64,000 nucleotides of DNA from Sphingomonas aerolata (GCF_003046295.1 NZ_PZZN01000003.1:310001-374000), one strand, 5' to 3'; shown: positions 1 to 9,020, counted from the first letter of the stretch. Notes: generated by a model not told the origin, from the sequence alone. Numbers and translations: made by a program.

Positions 1-1
1 C

Positions 2-325
2 ATGACCGCCGAATTCTATCTGCAGACGATCGACGTGGTGTTCCAGACCCACGCGCTGCCGCGCGGCCTGCTGACGCACCGCGGACGGCCGGTCGATCCG
101 GCGGCGATCACCGATATCGGCCTGCTGGCGATCGAGGGCGAGCGCGACGATATTTCTGGGCTGGGGCAGACCAAGGCGGCGCTGTCGCTGGCGACGGCTC
201 TTCCCGACGAAAAGAAGCGGTATCTGATTGCCGAGGGGGCCGGCCATTACGGGATCTTCAACGGCTCGCGCTGGCGCAACACGATCGCGCCGGTTGTCGA
301 GGAGTTCATCACCGCGAACGGATAA
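2..325 (+). CDS. phaZ: Intracellular polyhydroxyalkanoate depolymerase, C-terminal part (5' end outside window)
   Basis: The last 107 codons of a larger gene whose start lies before the window; the first ATG seen is internal. The family degrades intracellular PHB granules with an alpha/beta-hydrolase fold. The visible part resembles the family's C-terminal region: a helix beginning MTAEFYLQTI, then VVFQTHALPRG, the DITDIGLLAIEGERDDI-like strand that carries the acid residue (here AIEGERDDIS), and the final catalytic-histidine motif GAGHYGIFNGSRWR. The nucleophile Ser would lie upstream and cannot be checked. It converges on the FMN-barrel gene. Family assignment is from motif recognition only. 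Confidence 0.8.
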   Translation: MTAEFYLQTIDVVFQTHALPRGLLTHRGRPVDPAAITDIGLLAIEGERDDISGLGQTKAALSLATALPDEKKRYLIAEGAGHYGIFNGSRWRNTIAPVVEEFITANG

Positions 326-394
326 GGAGCCGCCCGTATAAGGGTCGATCGCGACCGCCGGTCCTGAAACCGGCGGTCGCGATCGGTATCTGGG

Positions 395-877
395 TCAGCC
401 GACCGAGTCGACGACTGCGTGGCTGCTCGACTCGCTCGACGTGATCGTGCCGCCGAACAGCATCTTGACGCGTCCGGTCAGCGAAATGTCGGTTTCCCAG
501 AGTTCCGCGCTGTTGATGTCGAAGCGCAGCAGCGTGAGGTTGGGGTCTTCCTTGCCGCCCGGAAACCAGGCCTCGACCTGGTTGTTCCACAGCTTGTCGA
601 TCTGCGTGCGGTCGTTCATCTGCGAGACGGTGCCGGCCATGCACGCGAAGAAGTCATGCCCCTTGCCGACGAACTGCGCCATCGCCGCGCCGCCCTTGGC
701 GATGCGGTTGTCGCGACCAGCGAAGAAGAACAGCACGTTGGGCTGATCGTCGTCGAGCTGCGCGGTCATCGGCTCGGAATGCTGGCCGTCGTCGAGGCCG
801 ATCATCACGAACGGGCTGGACTTCAGCTTGTCGAGGAAGGTGTTCGCGACTTCCTGCGGGGTATCCTTGTCGGCCAT
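395..877 (-). CDS. Pyridoxamine 5'-phosphate oxidase-like, general stress FMN-binding split-barrel protein
   Basis: A 160-residue protein of the general stress protein 26 type (split-barrel flavin-binding fold). Visible signatures are the strand SPFVMIGLDDG, the FFFAGRDNRIAKG segment typical of the flavin-binding strand, and the WFPGGKEDPNLTLLRFD block that marks the GSP26 subgroup. The ATG at 877 is preferred over an in-frame ATG 30 bases upstream, because AGGAG lies 8 bases before it. Single gene between phaZ and the thiolase. Members bind FMN or F420-like cofactors and are linked to oxidative or envelope stress; the substrate is not predictable. Confidence 0.85.
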   Translation of the reverse strand: MADKDTPQEVANTFLDKLKSSPFVMIGLDDGQHSEPMTAQLDDDQPNVLFFFAGRDNRIAKGGAAMAQFVGKGHDFFACMAGTVSQMNDRTQIDKLWNNQVEAWFPGGKEDPNLTLLRFDINSAELWETDISLTGRVKMLFGGTITSSESSSHAVVDSVG

Positions 878-955
878 CGTCGTTCTCCTATTGGCTTGGA
901 TTGCCACAGAGAACGGGCGGGGCGGAGGATGGTTGCCACCGCCGCCCCGCGAGCA

Positions 956-2134
956 TCACAGGACTTCGAACAGGCCCGCCGCGCCCATGCCGCCGCCGAC
1001 GCACATCGTCACGACGACATGCTTTGCGCCGCGGCGCTTGCCCTCGATCAGCGCATGGCCGGTCGCGCGTGCGCCGGTCATGCCGTAGGGATGGCCGATC
1101 GAGATCGCGCCGCCGCTGACGTTGAGCAGCTCGTCGGGAATGCCGAGCGTGTCACGGCAGTAGAGGACCTGGACCGCGAACGCCTCGTTCAGCTCCCAGA
1201 GGCCGATATCGTCCATCTTGAGGCCGAAGCGCTTGAGCAGCTTGGGAATCGCGACGACCGGGCCGATCCCCATCTCGTCGGGTTCGGTGCCGCCGACCGC
1301 CATGCCGATATAGCGGCCGAGCGGCTGCAGCCCGCGCTGCGACGCGATCTTCTCCTCCATCAGCACCGAGGCGGACGACCCGTCGGACAGCTGGCTGGCA
1401 TTGCCCGCCGTGATCGTCATGTCGGGGCCCATCACGGGTTTCAGCGACTGGAGGCCCTCGAGCGTCGTGTCGGCGCGATTGCCCTCGTCGCGGGCGATCG
1501 TCACCTCTTTGTAGGTGACGTCCTTGGTCTCCTTGTTGACGATCGCCATGTTCGCGGTGACGGGGACGATCTCGGCGTCGTAATAGCCCGCGGCCTGCGC
1601 GGCGGCGGTGCGCTGCTGCGACTGGAGTGCATAGGCGTCCATCGCGTCGCGCGTGATGCCGTAGCGCTTGGCGACGACCTCGGCGGTCTGGAGCATCGGC
1701 ATATAGACGTCGCGGTGCATCGCGAGCAGTTCGGGATCGGGTGCGACGCGCATCTGCGGCGTCTGGACGAGACTGATGCTCTCGACCCCGCCACCGATGG
1801 TGATGTCCATCTGGTCGGTGATGATCTGCTTGGCGGCGGTGGCGATCGCCATCAGCCCGCTGGCGCACTGACGGTCGAGCGACATGCCGCTGACCGTCGT
1901 CGGCAGCCCGGCGCGGAGCAGCGAGGTGCGCGCGATGTTGCCCGCCTGATGCCCCTGCTGCAGCGCGCAGCCGAAGACGACGTCGTCGACTTCGCCCCCG
2001 TCGATCCCGGCGCGTTCGACCGCGGCCTTGATCGAATGCGAGGCGAGCGTCGGCGCGGGGGTGTTGTTGAACGCACCGCGATAGGCGCGGCCGATCGGGG
2101 TGCGGGCGGTGGAGACGATGACGGCTGAACGCAT
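956..2134 (-). CDS. Acetyl-CoA C-acyltransferase (thiolase)
   Basis: A 392-residue thiolase, the normal family length. The nucleophile is Cys90 in DRQCASG. The other catalytic elements are NEAFA, His348 in GHPYGMTG and Cys378 in CVGGG near the end. These enzymes cleave 3-ketoacyl-CoA (beta-oxidation) or condense acetyl-CoA. A MaoC hydratase lies 52 bases upstream on the same strand, so a two-gene fatty acid degradation unit is likely. The GHPYG rather than GHPLG box is found in degradative thiolases, but chain-length preference cannot be read from sequence. Confidence 0.95.
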   Translation of the reverse strand: MRSAVIVSTARTPIGRAYRGAFNNTPAPTLASHSIKAAVERAGIDGGEVDDVVFGCALQQGHQAGNIARTSLLRAGLPTTVSGMSLDRQCASGLMAIATAAKQIITDQMDITIGGGVESISLVQTPQMRVAPDPELLAMHRDVYMPMLQTAEVVAKRYGITRDAMDAYALQSQQRTAAAQAAGYYDAEIVPVTANMAIVNKETKDVTYKEVTIARDEGNRADTTLEGLQSLKPVMGPDMTITAGNASQLSDGSSASVLMEEKIASQRGLQPLGRYIGMAVGGTEPDEMGIGPVVAIPKLLKRFGLKMDDIGLWELNEAFAVQVLYCRDTLGIPDELLNVSGGAISIGHPYGMTGARATGHALIEGKRRGAKHVVVTMCVGGGMGAAGLFEVL

Positions 2135-2160
2135 GATGCTATCCTTTTTTCTGAAGTCCT

Positions 2161-2176
2161 CTCCCGCAAGCGGGAG
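2161..2176. repeat. Short perfect inverted repeat between maoC-like gene and thiolase gene
   Basis: Two 7-base arms (CTCCCGC and GCGGGAG) separated by AA, lying between the MaoC stop and the thiolase start on the minus strand. There is no U-tract, so it looks like a processing or attenuation hairpin, or a small repetitive palindrome, rather than a strong terminator. Confidence 0.5.
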
Positions 2177-2186
2177 GGGAGCGGTA

Positions 2187-2645
2187 TCAAACGAAAACCT
2201 GGCTGATCCATTCGGCGATCAGGGCGGGCTTGTCCTGGCCCTCGATCTCGACCGCGAAGCTGTTGGTCTGCTGCCACTGGCCGGGGCGCTTCTCGTCGAA
2301 CGACAGCAGCTTGAAGCGGCCGCGGACCTTCGATCCCGAGCGGACGGGCGTGAGGAAGCGGACCGAATTGCCGCCGTAATTGACGCCCATCTTCGCGCCC
2401 TCGATGGTCGGCGCGTCGGGGATCTTCGACGACAGGAGCGGCATCAGCGAGAGCGTGAGGAAGCCGTGCGCGATCGTCCCGCCGAACGGGGTCTGCGCCG
2501 CGCGGGCGGGATCGACATGGATGAACTGATGGTCGCCGGTGGCGTCGGCGAACGTGTCGATCATCGCTTGCGTGACCTCGACCCAGTCGGACAGCGTCTC
2601 GGTGCCGACGCGGTTCTGCATCTCGGCGGTGGTGATCGTCGCCAC
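2187..2645 (-). CDS. MaoC family dehydratase (R-specific enoyl-CoA hydratase type)
   Basis: A single hot-dog domain of 152 residues, normal for MaoC/NodN-type hydratases. The hydratase-2 motif is visible: Asp38 in ATGDHQF and His43 in FIHVDP, followed by FGGTIAHGF and LTLSLMP. It would hydrate trans-2-enoyl-CoA to (R)-3-hydroxyacyl-CoA. It is upstream of and probably co-transcribed with the thiolase, consistent with fatty acid turnover or PHA precursor supply; the phaZ end at the window start makes the PHA link attractive but unproven. The start has GGAGG about 6 bases upstream. Confidence 0.93.
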   Translation of the reverse strand: MATITTAEMQNRVGTETLSDWVEVTQAMIDTFADATGDHQFIHVDPARAAQTPFGGTIAHGFLTLSLMPLLSSKIPDAPTIEGAKMGVNYGGNSVRFLTPVRSGSKVRGRFKLLSFDEKRPGQWQQTNSFAVEIEGQDKPALIAEWISQVFV

Positions 2646-2742
2646 GGCATTCCCCTCCTAGCCTGTTTGGCGCTAAGCGCAGCGACGTCTCTAGGCGTAC
2701 AGGCTGGCCGACCGCAAGCCTCACCCAACCGGAAGCTGGAAA

Positions 2743-5700
2743 ATGTCGACTGCCGTAACGTCCAATGCCCGTAACACCATGGCAAAGCTGTACCGCGCAA
2801 GCGAACCCGATGTTCTAAAACCGCTGCTGGAGCGTGCCGCGCTCGATTCGGATTCGCGTGAGCGGGTGATGGGTCATGCGCTCGGCCTGCTCGCCGACCT
2901 TCGCGCGGCGCAGAGCAAGGGCTGGGTGAACCAGTTCCTCCAGGAATATCGGCTGAATTCGTCGGAAGGGGTCGCGTTGCTCAGCCTCGCCGAGGCGTTT
3001 TTGCGCGTGCCCGATCCCGAGACCGCAGACCTGCTGATCGCGGACAAGCTGGGCGATGCCGACTGGCGTGCGCATGCGGGCAAGTCGAATTCAAAGCTCG
3101 TCAATTCGGCGACCTGGGGGCTGGTGGTCGGCCGCGTGCTGGTCGGCGAGGGTGCGACCGGGCCGCTGCGCCGGCTGATCAGCCGGGCGGGCGAGCCGTT
3201 CGTGCGGCAGGCGGTCGGTGCCGCGATGAAGATGATGGGCGAGATCTTCGTGATGGGCCGGACCATCGACGAGGCGATGAAGCGGATGCGGCGGCCGGAG
3301 AACAAGGGCTTCACCGCGAGCTTCGACATGCTGGGCGAAGCGGCGCGGACGCATGCCGATGCGCAGCGCTATTTCCAGGCCTATGTCGGCGCGGTCGACG
3401 CGGTCGGGCGCGATCCGGCGGCGGGGCATTCGATCTCGGTCAAGCTGTCGGCACTGCACCCGCGCTACGAGGTCGCGCGGTGGAGCGAGTGCGTGCCCGC
3501 GCTGACCGAGATGCTCGAGGCACTGGCGGTGCAGGCCGCATCGAAGGGGATCGCGCTGACCGTCGATGCGGAGGAGTCCGAGCGGCTCGAGATGAGCCTC
3601 GACATCATCGGCACGGTCGCCGGGCTGCCGTCGCTGAAGGGCTGGGACGGGTTCGGCATGGCGGTGCAGGCGTATGGCAAGCGCGCGCGGCCGGTGATCG
3701 CATGGGCGAACGGGCTCGACCGGGTGATGAACGTTCGGCTGGTCAAGGGCGCGTACTGGGACAGCGAGATCAAGCGGACGCAGGTCGAGGGGCTGGCGGA
3801 CTATCCGCTGTTCACGCGCAAGGCGGCGACCGACGTGTCGTATCTGGCGGTCGCCAAGGACATGCTGGCGGCGGAGAATATCCGGCCGGCCTTTGCGAGC
3901 CACAATGCGCTGACGGTCGCGACGATCATGGAATGGGCGGGCAACAGCCGCGATTTCGAGTTCCAGCGGCTGCACGGCATGGGCGACGGGCTGTACGAGC
4001 GGCTGGTGCAGGAGAATGGCTATCATTGCCGCGTCTATGCGCCGGTCGGCGGGCACCGCGACCTCTTGGCGTATCTCGTCCGGCGTCTGCTGGAGAATGG
4101 GGCGAATTCGAGCTTCGTGCATCAACTGGCGGACGAGCGGCTGACCGAGGGGGAGATCCTCGCGGATCCGGTGGCGAAGATCGCCGCGGTGGGCGGCAAG
4201 CGTCATCCGAGCATTCCGTTGCCGGTCGATCTGTTCGGGGCGGGCGGGCACCGGAATTCGGCGGGGCTCGATTTGAGTGACGTGGATACGCTGACGGCGA
4301 CTGTTAAGGTGGTGAATGCGCCATTGTCACAGGGCGCGTTCCCCCGCGAAGGCGGGGGCCCAGACTCGGCGCAGAGCGCCGACCGCGCTACCGCGCGTGA
4401 GCCGGAGGGGCTGGACCCCCGCCTTCGCGGGGGAACGGTCAGTGATGCCATCACCCGCGCGCATGCGGCGTTCCCGGGCTGGTCGCGGTCGCCGGTCGAG
4501 GCGCGGGCGGCGTGTCTCGACCGGCTGGCCGACCTGCTCGAGACGCACCGTGACGAGTTGATAGCGATCTGTGTGCAGGAGGCGTTCAAGACGATCCCGG
4601 ACGCGATCGGCGAGGTGCGCGAGGCGGTGGATTTCTGCCGTTATTATGCGCAGCAGGCGCGCGCGAAGCTGCAGCCGATCGAGCTGCCGGGGCCGACGGG
4701 CGAGCGCAACATGCTGCATATCGAGGGGCGCGGGGTCTGGGCGACGATCGCGCCGTGGAACTTCCCGCTGGCGATCTTCCTGGGGCAGACGGTGGCGGCG
4801 CTCGTCACAGGCAATGCGGTGGTGGCCAAGCCCGCGCCGCAGACGCCGCGGATCGCTGCGCGGGCGGTCGAACTCGCGCATGAGGCGGGCGTGCCGGCCG
4901 ACGTGCTGGTCCTGGTCACCGGCGGGCCCGAGGTCGGCGCGGCGCTGACCGCGGACGCCCGCATTCAGGGCGTCGCGTTCACCGGCTCGACCGCGACCGC
5001 GCGCAAGATCGCACGCGCGCTGCTCGAGGACGATAGCCGACCGATCGTGCCGCTGATCGCGGAGACCGGCGGGATCAACGCGATGATCGTCGATTCAACC
5101 GCGCTGCCCGAACAGGTGGTGGCGGACGTGATCGCGTCGTCCTTCCGTTCGGCGGGGCAGCGTTGCTCAGCACTGCGGCTGTTGCTGGTGCAGGAGGATA
5201 TCGCGGACGGCGTGATCGAGATGCTGTCGGGCGCGATGGACACGCTGAGGATCGGCCGTGCGGGCGATCCGGCGACCGATGTCGGGCCGGTGATCGACCA
5301 GGCCGCCTATGACCGGCTGATGGCGTATCGCGCGCGGGTGGCCTCGAAGACCGTCAAGACGCTCGACGTGCCCGCGGACGGCCTGTTCGTGCCGCCGACT
5401 TTGGTGCGGATCGGCGCGATCGAGGATCTGAACGAGGAGTGGTTCGGGCCGATCCTCCATGTCGCGACTTGGGAGGCGGGCAAGCTGAGCGAGACGATCG
5501 CGCGGGTCAACGCCAAGGGCTACGGCCTGACGATGGGGCTGCACAGCCGGATCGCGCGCGCGGCCGAGGTGATCGAGGCCGAGGCGGCGGTCGGCAACCT
5601 GTACATCAACCGGTCGATGATCGGTGCGGTGGTCGGATCGCAACCGTTCGGCGGCGAGGGGCTGTCGGGGACCGGGCCCAAGGCGGGCGGGCCGCGCTAT

Positions 5701-5796
5701 CTCTACCGCTTCTGTGCGGAGCGCGCGGTGTCGGTGGATACGACGTCGGCGGGCGGGAATGCGACGTTGCTGTCGCTGGATGAGGGTGGGATCTGA
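2743..5796 (+). CDS. putA: Bifunctional proline dehydrogenase / L-glutamate gamma-semialdehyde dehydrogenase PutA
   Basis: A 1017-residue PutA oxidising proline to glutamate. The proline dehydrogenase barrel (about residues 70-470) shows RLVKGAYWDSEIKR, ASHNALT and YAPVGGHRDLL. The aldehyde dehydrogenase half (about 570-1010) shows TIAPWNFPLAIFLGQ, ETGGINAM and the nucleophile Cys808 in SAGQRCSALR. There is no N-terminal ribbon-helix-helix domain, so it should not repress its own gene. Residues about 533-565, between the two enzymes, are encoded by a 97-base palindromic repeat that keeps the frame open. ATG 2743 is preceded by GCTGGAAA; ATG 2779 is an alternative start. Confidence 0.96.
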   Translation: MSTAVTSNARNTMAKLYRASEPDVLKPLLERAALDSDSRERVMGHALGLLADLRAAQSKGWVNQFLQEYRLNSSEGVALLSLAEAFLRVPDPETADLLIADKLGDADWRAHAGKSNSKLVNSATWGLVVGRVLVGEGATGPLRRLISRAGEPFVRQAVGAAMKMMGEIFVMGRTIDEAMKRMRRPENKGFTASFDMLGEAARTHADAQRYFQAYVGAVDAVGRDPAAGHSISVKLSALHPRYEVARWSECVPALTEMLEALAVQAASKGIALTVDAEESERLEMSLDIIGTVAGLPSLKGWDGFGMAVQAYGKRARPVIAWANGLDRVMNVRLVKGAYWDSEIKRTQVEGLADYPLFTRKAATDVSYLAVAKDMLAAENIRPAFASHNALTVATIMEWAGNSRDFEFQRLHGMGDGLYERLVQENGYHCRVYAPVGGHRDLLAYLVRRLLENGANSSFVHQLADERLTEGEILADPVAKIAAVGGKRHPSIPLPVDLFGAGGHRNSAGLDLSDVDTLTATVKVVNAPLSQGAFPREGGGPDSAQSADRATAREPEGLDPRLRGGTVSDAITRAHAAFPGWSRSPVEARAACLDRLADLLETHRDELIAICVQEAFKTIPDAIGEVREAVDFCRYYAQQARAKLQPIELPGPTGERNMLHIEGRGVWATIAPWNFPLAIFLGQTVAALVTGNAVVAKPAPQTPRIAARAVELAHEAGVPADVLVLVTGGPEVGAALTADARIQGVAFTGSTATARKIARALLEDDSRPIVPLIAETGGINAMIVDSTALPEQVVADVIASSFRSAGQRCSALRLLLVQEDIADGVIEMLSGAMDTLRIGRAGDPATDVGPVIDQAAYDRLMAYRARVASKTVKTLDVPADGLFVPPTLVRIGAIEDLNEEWFGPILHVATWEAGKLSETIARVNAKGYGLTMGLHSRIARAAEVIEAEAAVGNLYINRSMIGAVVGSQPFGGEGLSGTGPKAGGPRYLYRFCAERAVSVDTTSAGGNATLLSLDEGGI
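4339..4435. repeat. Palindromic repeat element inserted in frame within putA
   Basis: Two 25-base arms (4339-4363 and 4411-4435) are inverted copies differing at one base and enclose a 47-base spacer. Each arm contains its own core palindrome, CCCCGCGAAGGCGGGG. The element encodes a Gly/Pro/Arg-rich linker inside PutA. The same core recurs in two non-coding copies just after putA (5826-5921 and 5971-6073), which shows that this is a dispersed repeat family and not part of the enzyme fold. Confidence 0.9.
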
Positions 5797-5825
5797 GGGG
5801 GGGCTCGGCCTATCTACCTTCGCCT

Positions 5826-5921
5826 CGTCATCCCCGGCGGAGGCGGGAATCCATACTGGCTGGCGGTGAGGGGTATCTCGACCCGTTGAGTATATGGATC
5901 CCCGCCTTCGCGGGGATGACG
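5826..5921. repeat. Palindromic repeat, extragenic copy 1
   Basis: Imperfect inverted repeat with arms at 5826-5857 and 5889-5921. The right arm carries the core CCCCGCCTTCGCGGGG, the same core as the repeat inside putA. The outer ends read GTCATCCCC and GGGGATGAC. Confidence 0.85.
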
Positions 5922-5970
5922 GAGGGTGCTGGGCTTCCCCCTTGCAGCAGGCGTGCCGCGCTTCCTTCGT

Positions 5971-6073
5971 CCTCCCCGGCGGAGGCCGGGGCCCAGTTGG
6001 GGGACGGGCGTAACGACGGGTGCGTTCCGTTACTGCGGCCTCACCAACTGGGCCCCGGCCTTCGCCGGGGAGG
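5971..6073. repeat. Palindromic repeat, extragenic copy 2
   Basis: Arms 5971-6000 and 6044-6073 (30 bases each, one mismatch) with a 43-base spacer that itself contains a small GTAACG/CGTTAC inverted repeat. The core CCCCGGCCTTCGCCGGGG is a GC-shifted variant of the other two copies. Confidence 0.85.
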
Positions 6074-6119
6074 TGTAACAGGTTGGCGTGGCGAGTACCC
6101 TTCAGACCCGGGGGCGGCG

Positions 6120-7295
6120 TCAGGTGGATGGTGTATTCGCGCGCGCCTGTTGCACCTGCGGGAATGGCATCACCATCGACCCGTCCGGGGCGGCGGTGAG
6201 GTTGACCTGGGTGGGGAAGGCGATCTCGATCTTTTCGTCGTTGAAGCGCTGGAGGATGGCGATCCCAACGGCGGTGCGGCCGTTGTAGAAGCTGGCATAG
6301 TCGGGGCCGTCGCTGTCGAACTGGACCTCGAAATCGAGGCTCGATGCGCCGAAGCCGGTGAAGCCGGCGCGGACGAAGATCTTGCCCTGCGCCTCGACCA
6401 CGTCCTTCAGCATGTCGGGAATGCGCGCGCAGATTTCGGCGGGGGTGAAATAGGTGACGCCGATGATGAACTTCGCGCGGCGGTGATTGCGCTGCGTGTT
6501 GTTGAGGATCTCCTTGTTGAGGAGATTCTTGTTCGAGATCACGCGCTCCTCGCCGTCGATGCCGCGAATGCGGGTCGATTTCAGGCCGATCGCCTCGACG
6601 CTGCCCGAGGCGGTGTCGTAGCTGATCGAATCGCCGCGGCGGAACGGGCGGTCGAAGATGATTGCGAGCGCGGCGAACAGGTCGGCGAAGATGCCCTGCG
6701 CGGCAAGACCGATCGCGATGCCGCCGACGCCGAGGCCCGCGACAAGGCCGGTCACGTTGACGCCGAGATTGTCGAGCACAACGACCATCGCAACCGCGAA
6801 CACGACGAAGGTGACGAGCAGGCGGATCAGCCCCATCGCCGACAGCAGCGCCTCACCCGAATAATGCTCGGACTGGGTGCGGTGCTCGATCGCGCCGAGG
6901 ATGATCTCGCGCACCCAGACCGCGACCTGGAACACGGCGGCGACGGTGAAGAGGAAGTTGACCGTGGTCGCGACCTCGCCCGGTGCGGCGGAATAGCCGT
7001 CGACGAGCTTGGCGGCGAGCATGACGATGAAGAAATTGCTGGTCCGCGAGACCGCCTTGCCGACGACGATCCCCCAGCCGTTGAGCGCACGCGGGCGTTC
7101 GCACAACCGACTGCCGAAGCGGCGCGCGGTATGCAGCGCGAGGACGATCAGCGCGCCGGCGCCGAACGCGATGAGGATCTGCAGCCAATAGGCCTGGACC
7201 CAGGCGAGGCTGGCGGTGACGAAGCCCTGCGCCTGGCTGCCGACATCGCTCGCGTTGAAGATGGGGGCTTTAGCGACGCTGTTCGTATTGGACAT
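6120..7295 (-). CDS. Mechanosensitive ion channel, MscS family
   Basis: A 391-residue small-conductance mechanosensitive channel of the inner membrane. The pore helix plus beta-domain entrance is clear: GVGGIAIGLAAQGIFADL, then IIFDRPFRRGDSI. Four or more hydrophobic segments precede it, so this is a larger MscS-type channel with extra N-terminal helices. The soluble C-terminal domain includes TRIRGIDGEERVISN and NTQRNHRR. ATG 7295 is chosen because the longer reading overlaps the upstream topoisomerase gene. It would release solutes on hypo-osmotic shock. It follows the topoisomerase gene 11 bases downstream. Confidence 0.92.
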   Translation of the reverse strand: MSNTNSVAKAPIFNASDVGSQAQGFVTASLAWVQAYWLQILIAFGAGALIVLALHTARRFGSRLCERPRALNGWGIVVGKAVSRTSNFFIVMLAAKLVDGYSAAPGEVATTVNFLFTVAAVFQVAVWVREIILGAIEHRTQSEHYSGEALLSAMGLIRLLVTFVVFAVAMVVVLDNLGVNVTGLVAGLGVGGIAIGLAAQGIFADLFAALAIIFDRPFRRGDSISYDTASGSVEAIGLKSTRIRGIDGEERVISNKNLLNKEILNNTQRNHRRAKFIIGVTYFTPAEICARIPDMLKDVVEAQGKIFVRAGFTGFGASSLDFEVQFDSDGPDYASFYNGRTAVGIAILQRFNDEKIEIAFPTQVNLTAAPDGSMVMPFPQVQQARANTPST

Positions 7296-7306
7296 CTGGA
7301 TACTCG

Positions 7307-8338
7307 TCAGGCCGCGACGGCGATGGTCGCGGGGGTGCCGGCTTCGAGGAAGGCGATCAGGCCGCATTCCTGCCGGCTGAGATAGCGCTTGGCGCGCGGG
7401 AGGCGGAGCGCCTTGCGGAAGGTCGACTGGCCCTGTTTGACAAGGTCGATCAGGGCGGGGTGGACATAGCTTTTCCGTGCGATGGCATGCGTGTTGCCGA
7501 GCCGTGCGACGACCGGTTCTAGCATCGCCTTCAGGCTGAGATCGCGCTCTGCCGAGGCAAGCGCCTCGAACGCGGCGACGCTGGCTGCCCAGGTGCGGAA
7601 GTGTTTGGCGGTGAAGTCGGTCCCGGTGACCGCCTGGATATAGGCGTTGACGTCGCTCGACGTGACGGGATGCGCGACGCCGTCATCGTCGAGCCAGGCG
7701 AAGAGATGCTGTTCGTCGAGGTCCTGGCATTTCTTCACGAAGCTGCTGAGCGAGCGGTCGGTGATCCTGAGCGTCCGCATCTTGCCCGACTTGCCCTTAT
7801 ATTCGAGCCGGAGCGTGGCGCCCTTCACCGCGCCGTGGCGCTTGCGGAGCGTGGTCGCGCCGAAGCTCTCGTTCGCGGCGGCATAGGCCTCGTTCCCGAT
7901 GCGGATATGCCCGCCGTCGAGCAGGCGGAGGACGGCGGCGACCGCGCGGTCACGGCTGAGCGAGCGTTTGCGCAGATCGGCCTCGACCGCCTTGCGCAGC
8001 TTCGGCAGCGCGAGACCGAAATCGGCGCAGCGCTCGTATTTCGCGGCGTCCTGCGCCTCGCGGAAGCCGGCGTGATAGCGATATTGCTTGCGACCCTTCT
8101 CGTCCCAGCCGACCGCCTGGATGTGACCATTGGGCTTCGGGCAGAACCACGCGTTGCTGTAGGCGGGGGGCAGGCCGACCGCGTTCAGCCGGTCGATCTC
8201 GTCACGGTCGGTGATGCGGGTGCCCGATGCGTCCCAATAGCCCCAGCCGGCGCGCATCTTGCGGCGGGAAATGCCGGGCTTGCTGTCATCTGAATATACG
8301 AGTCTGCTGGGCAACGCGTCGCTCCTTCCGGCCGACAT
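7307..8338 (-). CDS. DNA topoisomerase IB
   Basis: A 343-residue bacterial type IB topoisomerase (poxvirus-like), which relaxes supercoils through a 3'-phosphotyrosyl intermediate. The active-site tyrosine is Tyr291 in ARKSYVHP; the upstream catalytic region includes FTAKHFRTWAAS (the HxR pair) and LEYKGKSGKMR (Lys). The N-terminal domain carries KPGISRRKMRAGWGYWD and IQAVGWDEKGRKQYRYH. ATG 8338 is preferred because longer starts run into the divergent PfpI gene at 8425. A non-essential accessory enzyme in many alphaproteobacteria. Confidence 0.93.
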   Translation of the reverse strand: MSAGRSDALPSRLVYSDDSKPGISRRKMRAGWGYWDASGTRITDRDEIDRLNAVGLPPAYSNAWFCPKPNGHIQAVGWDEKGRKQYRYHAGFREAQDAAKYERCADFGLALPKLRKAVEADLRKRSLSRDRAVAAVLRLLDGGHIRIGNEAYAAANESFGATTLRKRHGAVKGATLRLEYKGKSGKMRTLRITDRSLSSFVKKCQDLDEQHLFAWLDDDGVAHPVTSSDVNAYIQAVTGTDFTAKHFRTWAASVAAFEALASAERDLSLKAMLEPVVARLGNTHAIARKSYVHPALIDLVKQGQSTFRKALRLPRAKRYLSRQECGLIAFLEAGTPATIAVAA

Positions 8339-8424
8339 TCGAAATGTTCGGGCGGGCGCATCGTTCCGGAACGACCCGCGCGGCGCGGGGTTGAGGGGGC
8401 ACGGGATTTCACTGGAGACATGAC

Positions 8425-8988
8425 ATGGCCGATCTTTCCCAGGCACGTATTCTGATCCTCGCCACCGACGGTTTCGAGACCGTCGAGCTGTTCGAACCCA
8501 AGAAGGCGCTCGAGGCGGTGGGCGCGAAGGTGACGCTCGCGTCGATCAAGACCGACCCGATCCAGGGCATGAAGGGCGACATCAACAAGGCGGAGACGAT
8601 CACCCCCGAGCTGACGCTCGATGAGGTCGATACCGACGATTACGACGCGCTGGTGCTGCCCGGCGGCGTCGCCAACCCGGACGCGATGCGCGTCCAGGAG
8701 CGCGCGATCGAGATCATCACCGAGTTCATGGAGGACGGCAAGATCGTCGCCGCGATCTGCCACGCGCCCTGGCTGCTGGCCGAGGCGGACGTGATCGACG
8801 GGCGGCGGCTGACGAGCTTTCCGTCGATCCGTACCGATCTGGAGAATGCCGGCGCGGAGGTGGTCGACGAGGAGGTCGTGGTCGACGACAATCTGATCAC
8901 CAGCCGCAAGCCCGACGACATCCCCGCGTTCAACAAGGCGATCATCGCCGCGCTCGAGGAAGAACTGGCGGACGAGCCGGTCGATTGA
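8425..8988 (+). CDS. DJ-1/PfpI family protein (type 1 glutamine amidotransferase-like)
   Basis: A 187-residue PfpI/YhbO-type protein. The nucleophile elbow is Cys112-His113 in AAICHAPWLL; LVLPGGVANPDAMR and the acid-bearing N-terminal segment TDGFETVELFEP are typical. The family includes proteases, glyoxalases and proposed deglycases; general stress protection is the usual context. It has a good AGGAG-like site (ACTGGAGAC) upstream and is followed by an intrinsic terminator at 9021-9049. Confidence 0.92.
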   Translation: MADLSQARILILATDGFETVELFEPKKALEAVGAKVTLASIKTDPIQGMKGDINKAETITPELTLDEVDTDDYDALVLPGGVANPDAMRVQERAIEIITEFMEDGKIVAAICHAPWLLAEADVIDGRRLTSFPSIRTDLENAGAEVVDEEVVVDDNLITSRKPDDIPAFNKAIIAALEEELADEPVD

Positions 8989-9020
8989 CGTTCGACGGTC
9001 AGAGGCGACGAGATACTGGG

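Larger units (their letters stand above)
5797..6119. other. Gene-free stretch between putA and mscS made mostly of two palindromic repeats
   Basis: No credible gene is present. Two long inverted repeats occupy about 200 of the 323 bases; the rest shows no clear regulatory site. As putA and the mscS-like gene converge here, the hairpins may also end transcription from both sides. Confidence 0.75.

Noticed and set aside
419-2128. A 569-codon plus-strand frame across the FMN protein and thiolase
   Set aside because: No domain, skewed composition, and it fully overlaps two genes with catalytic motifs on the minus strand.
4339-4435. Possible frameshift or pseudogene at the repeat in putA
   Set aside because: The frame is continuous through the repeat, and both catalytic halves keep their motifs.
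5826-6073. CRISPR array or att site in the repeat region after putA
   Set aside because: The units are inverted palindromes of different length without regular spacing or direct repeats, and no cas or integrase gene is nearby.
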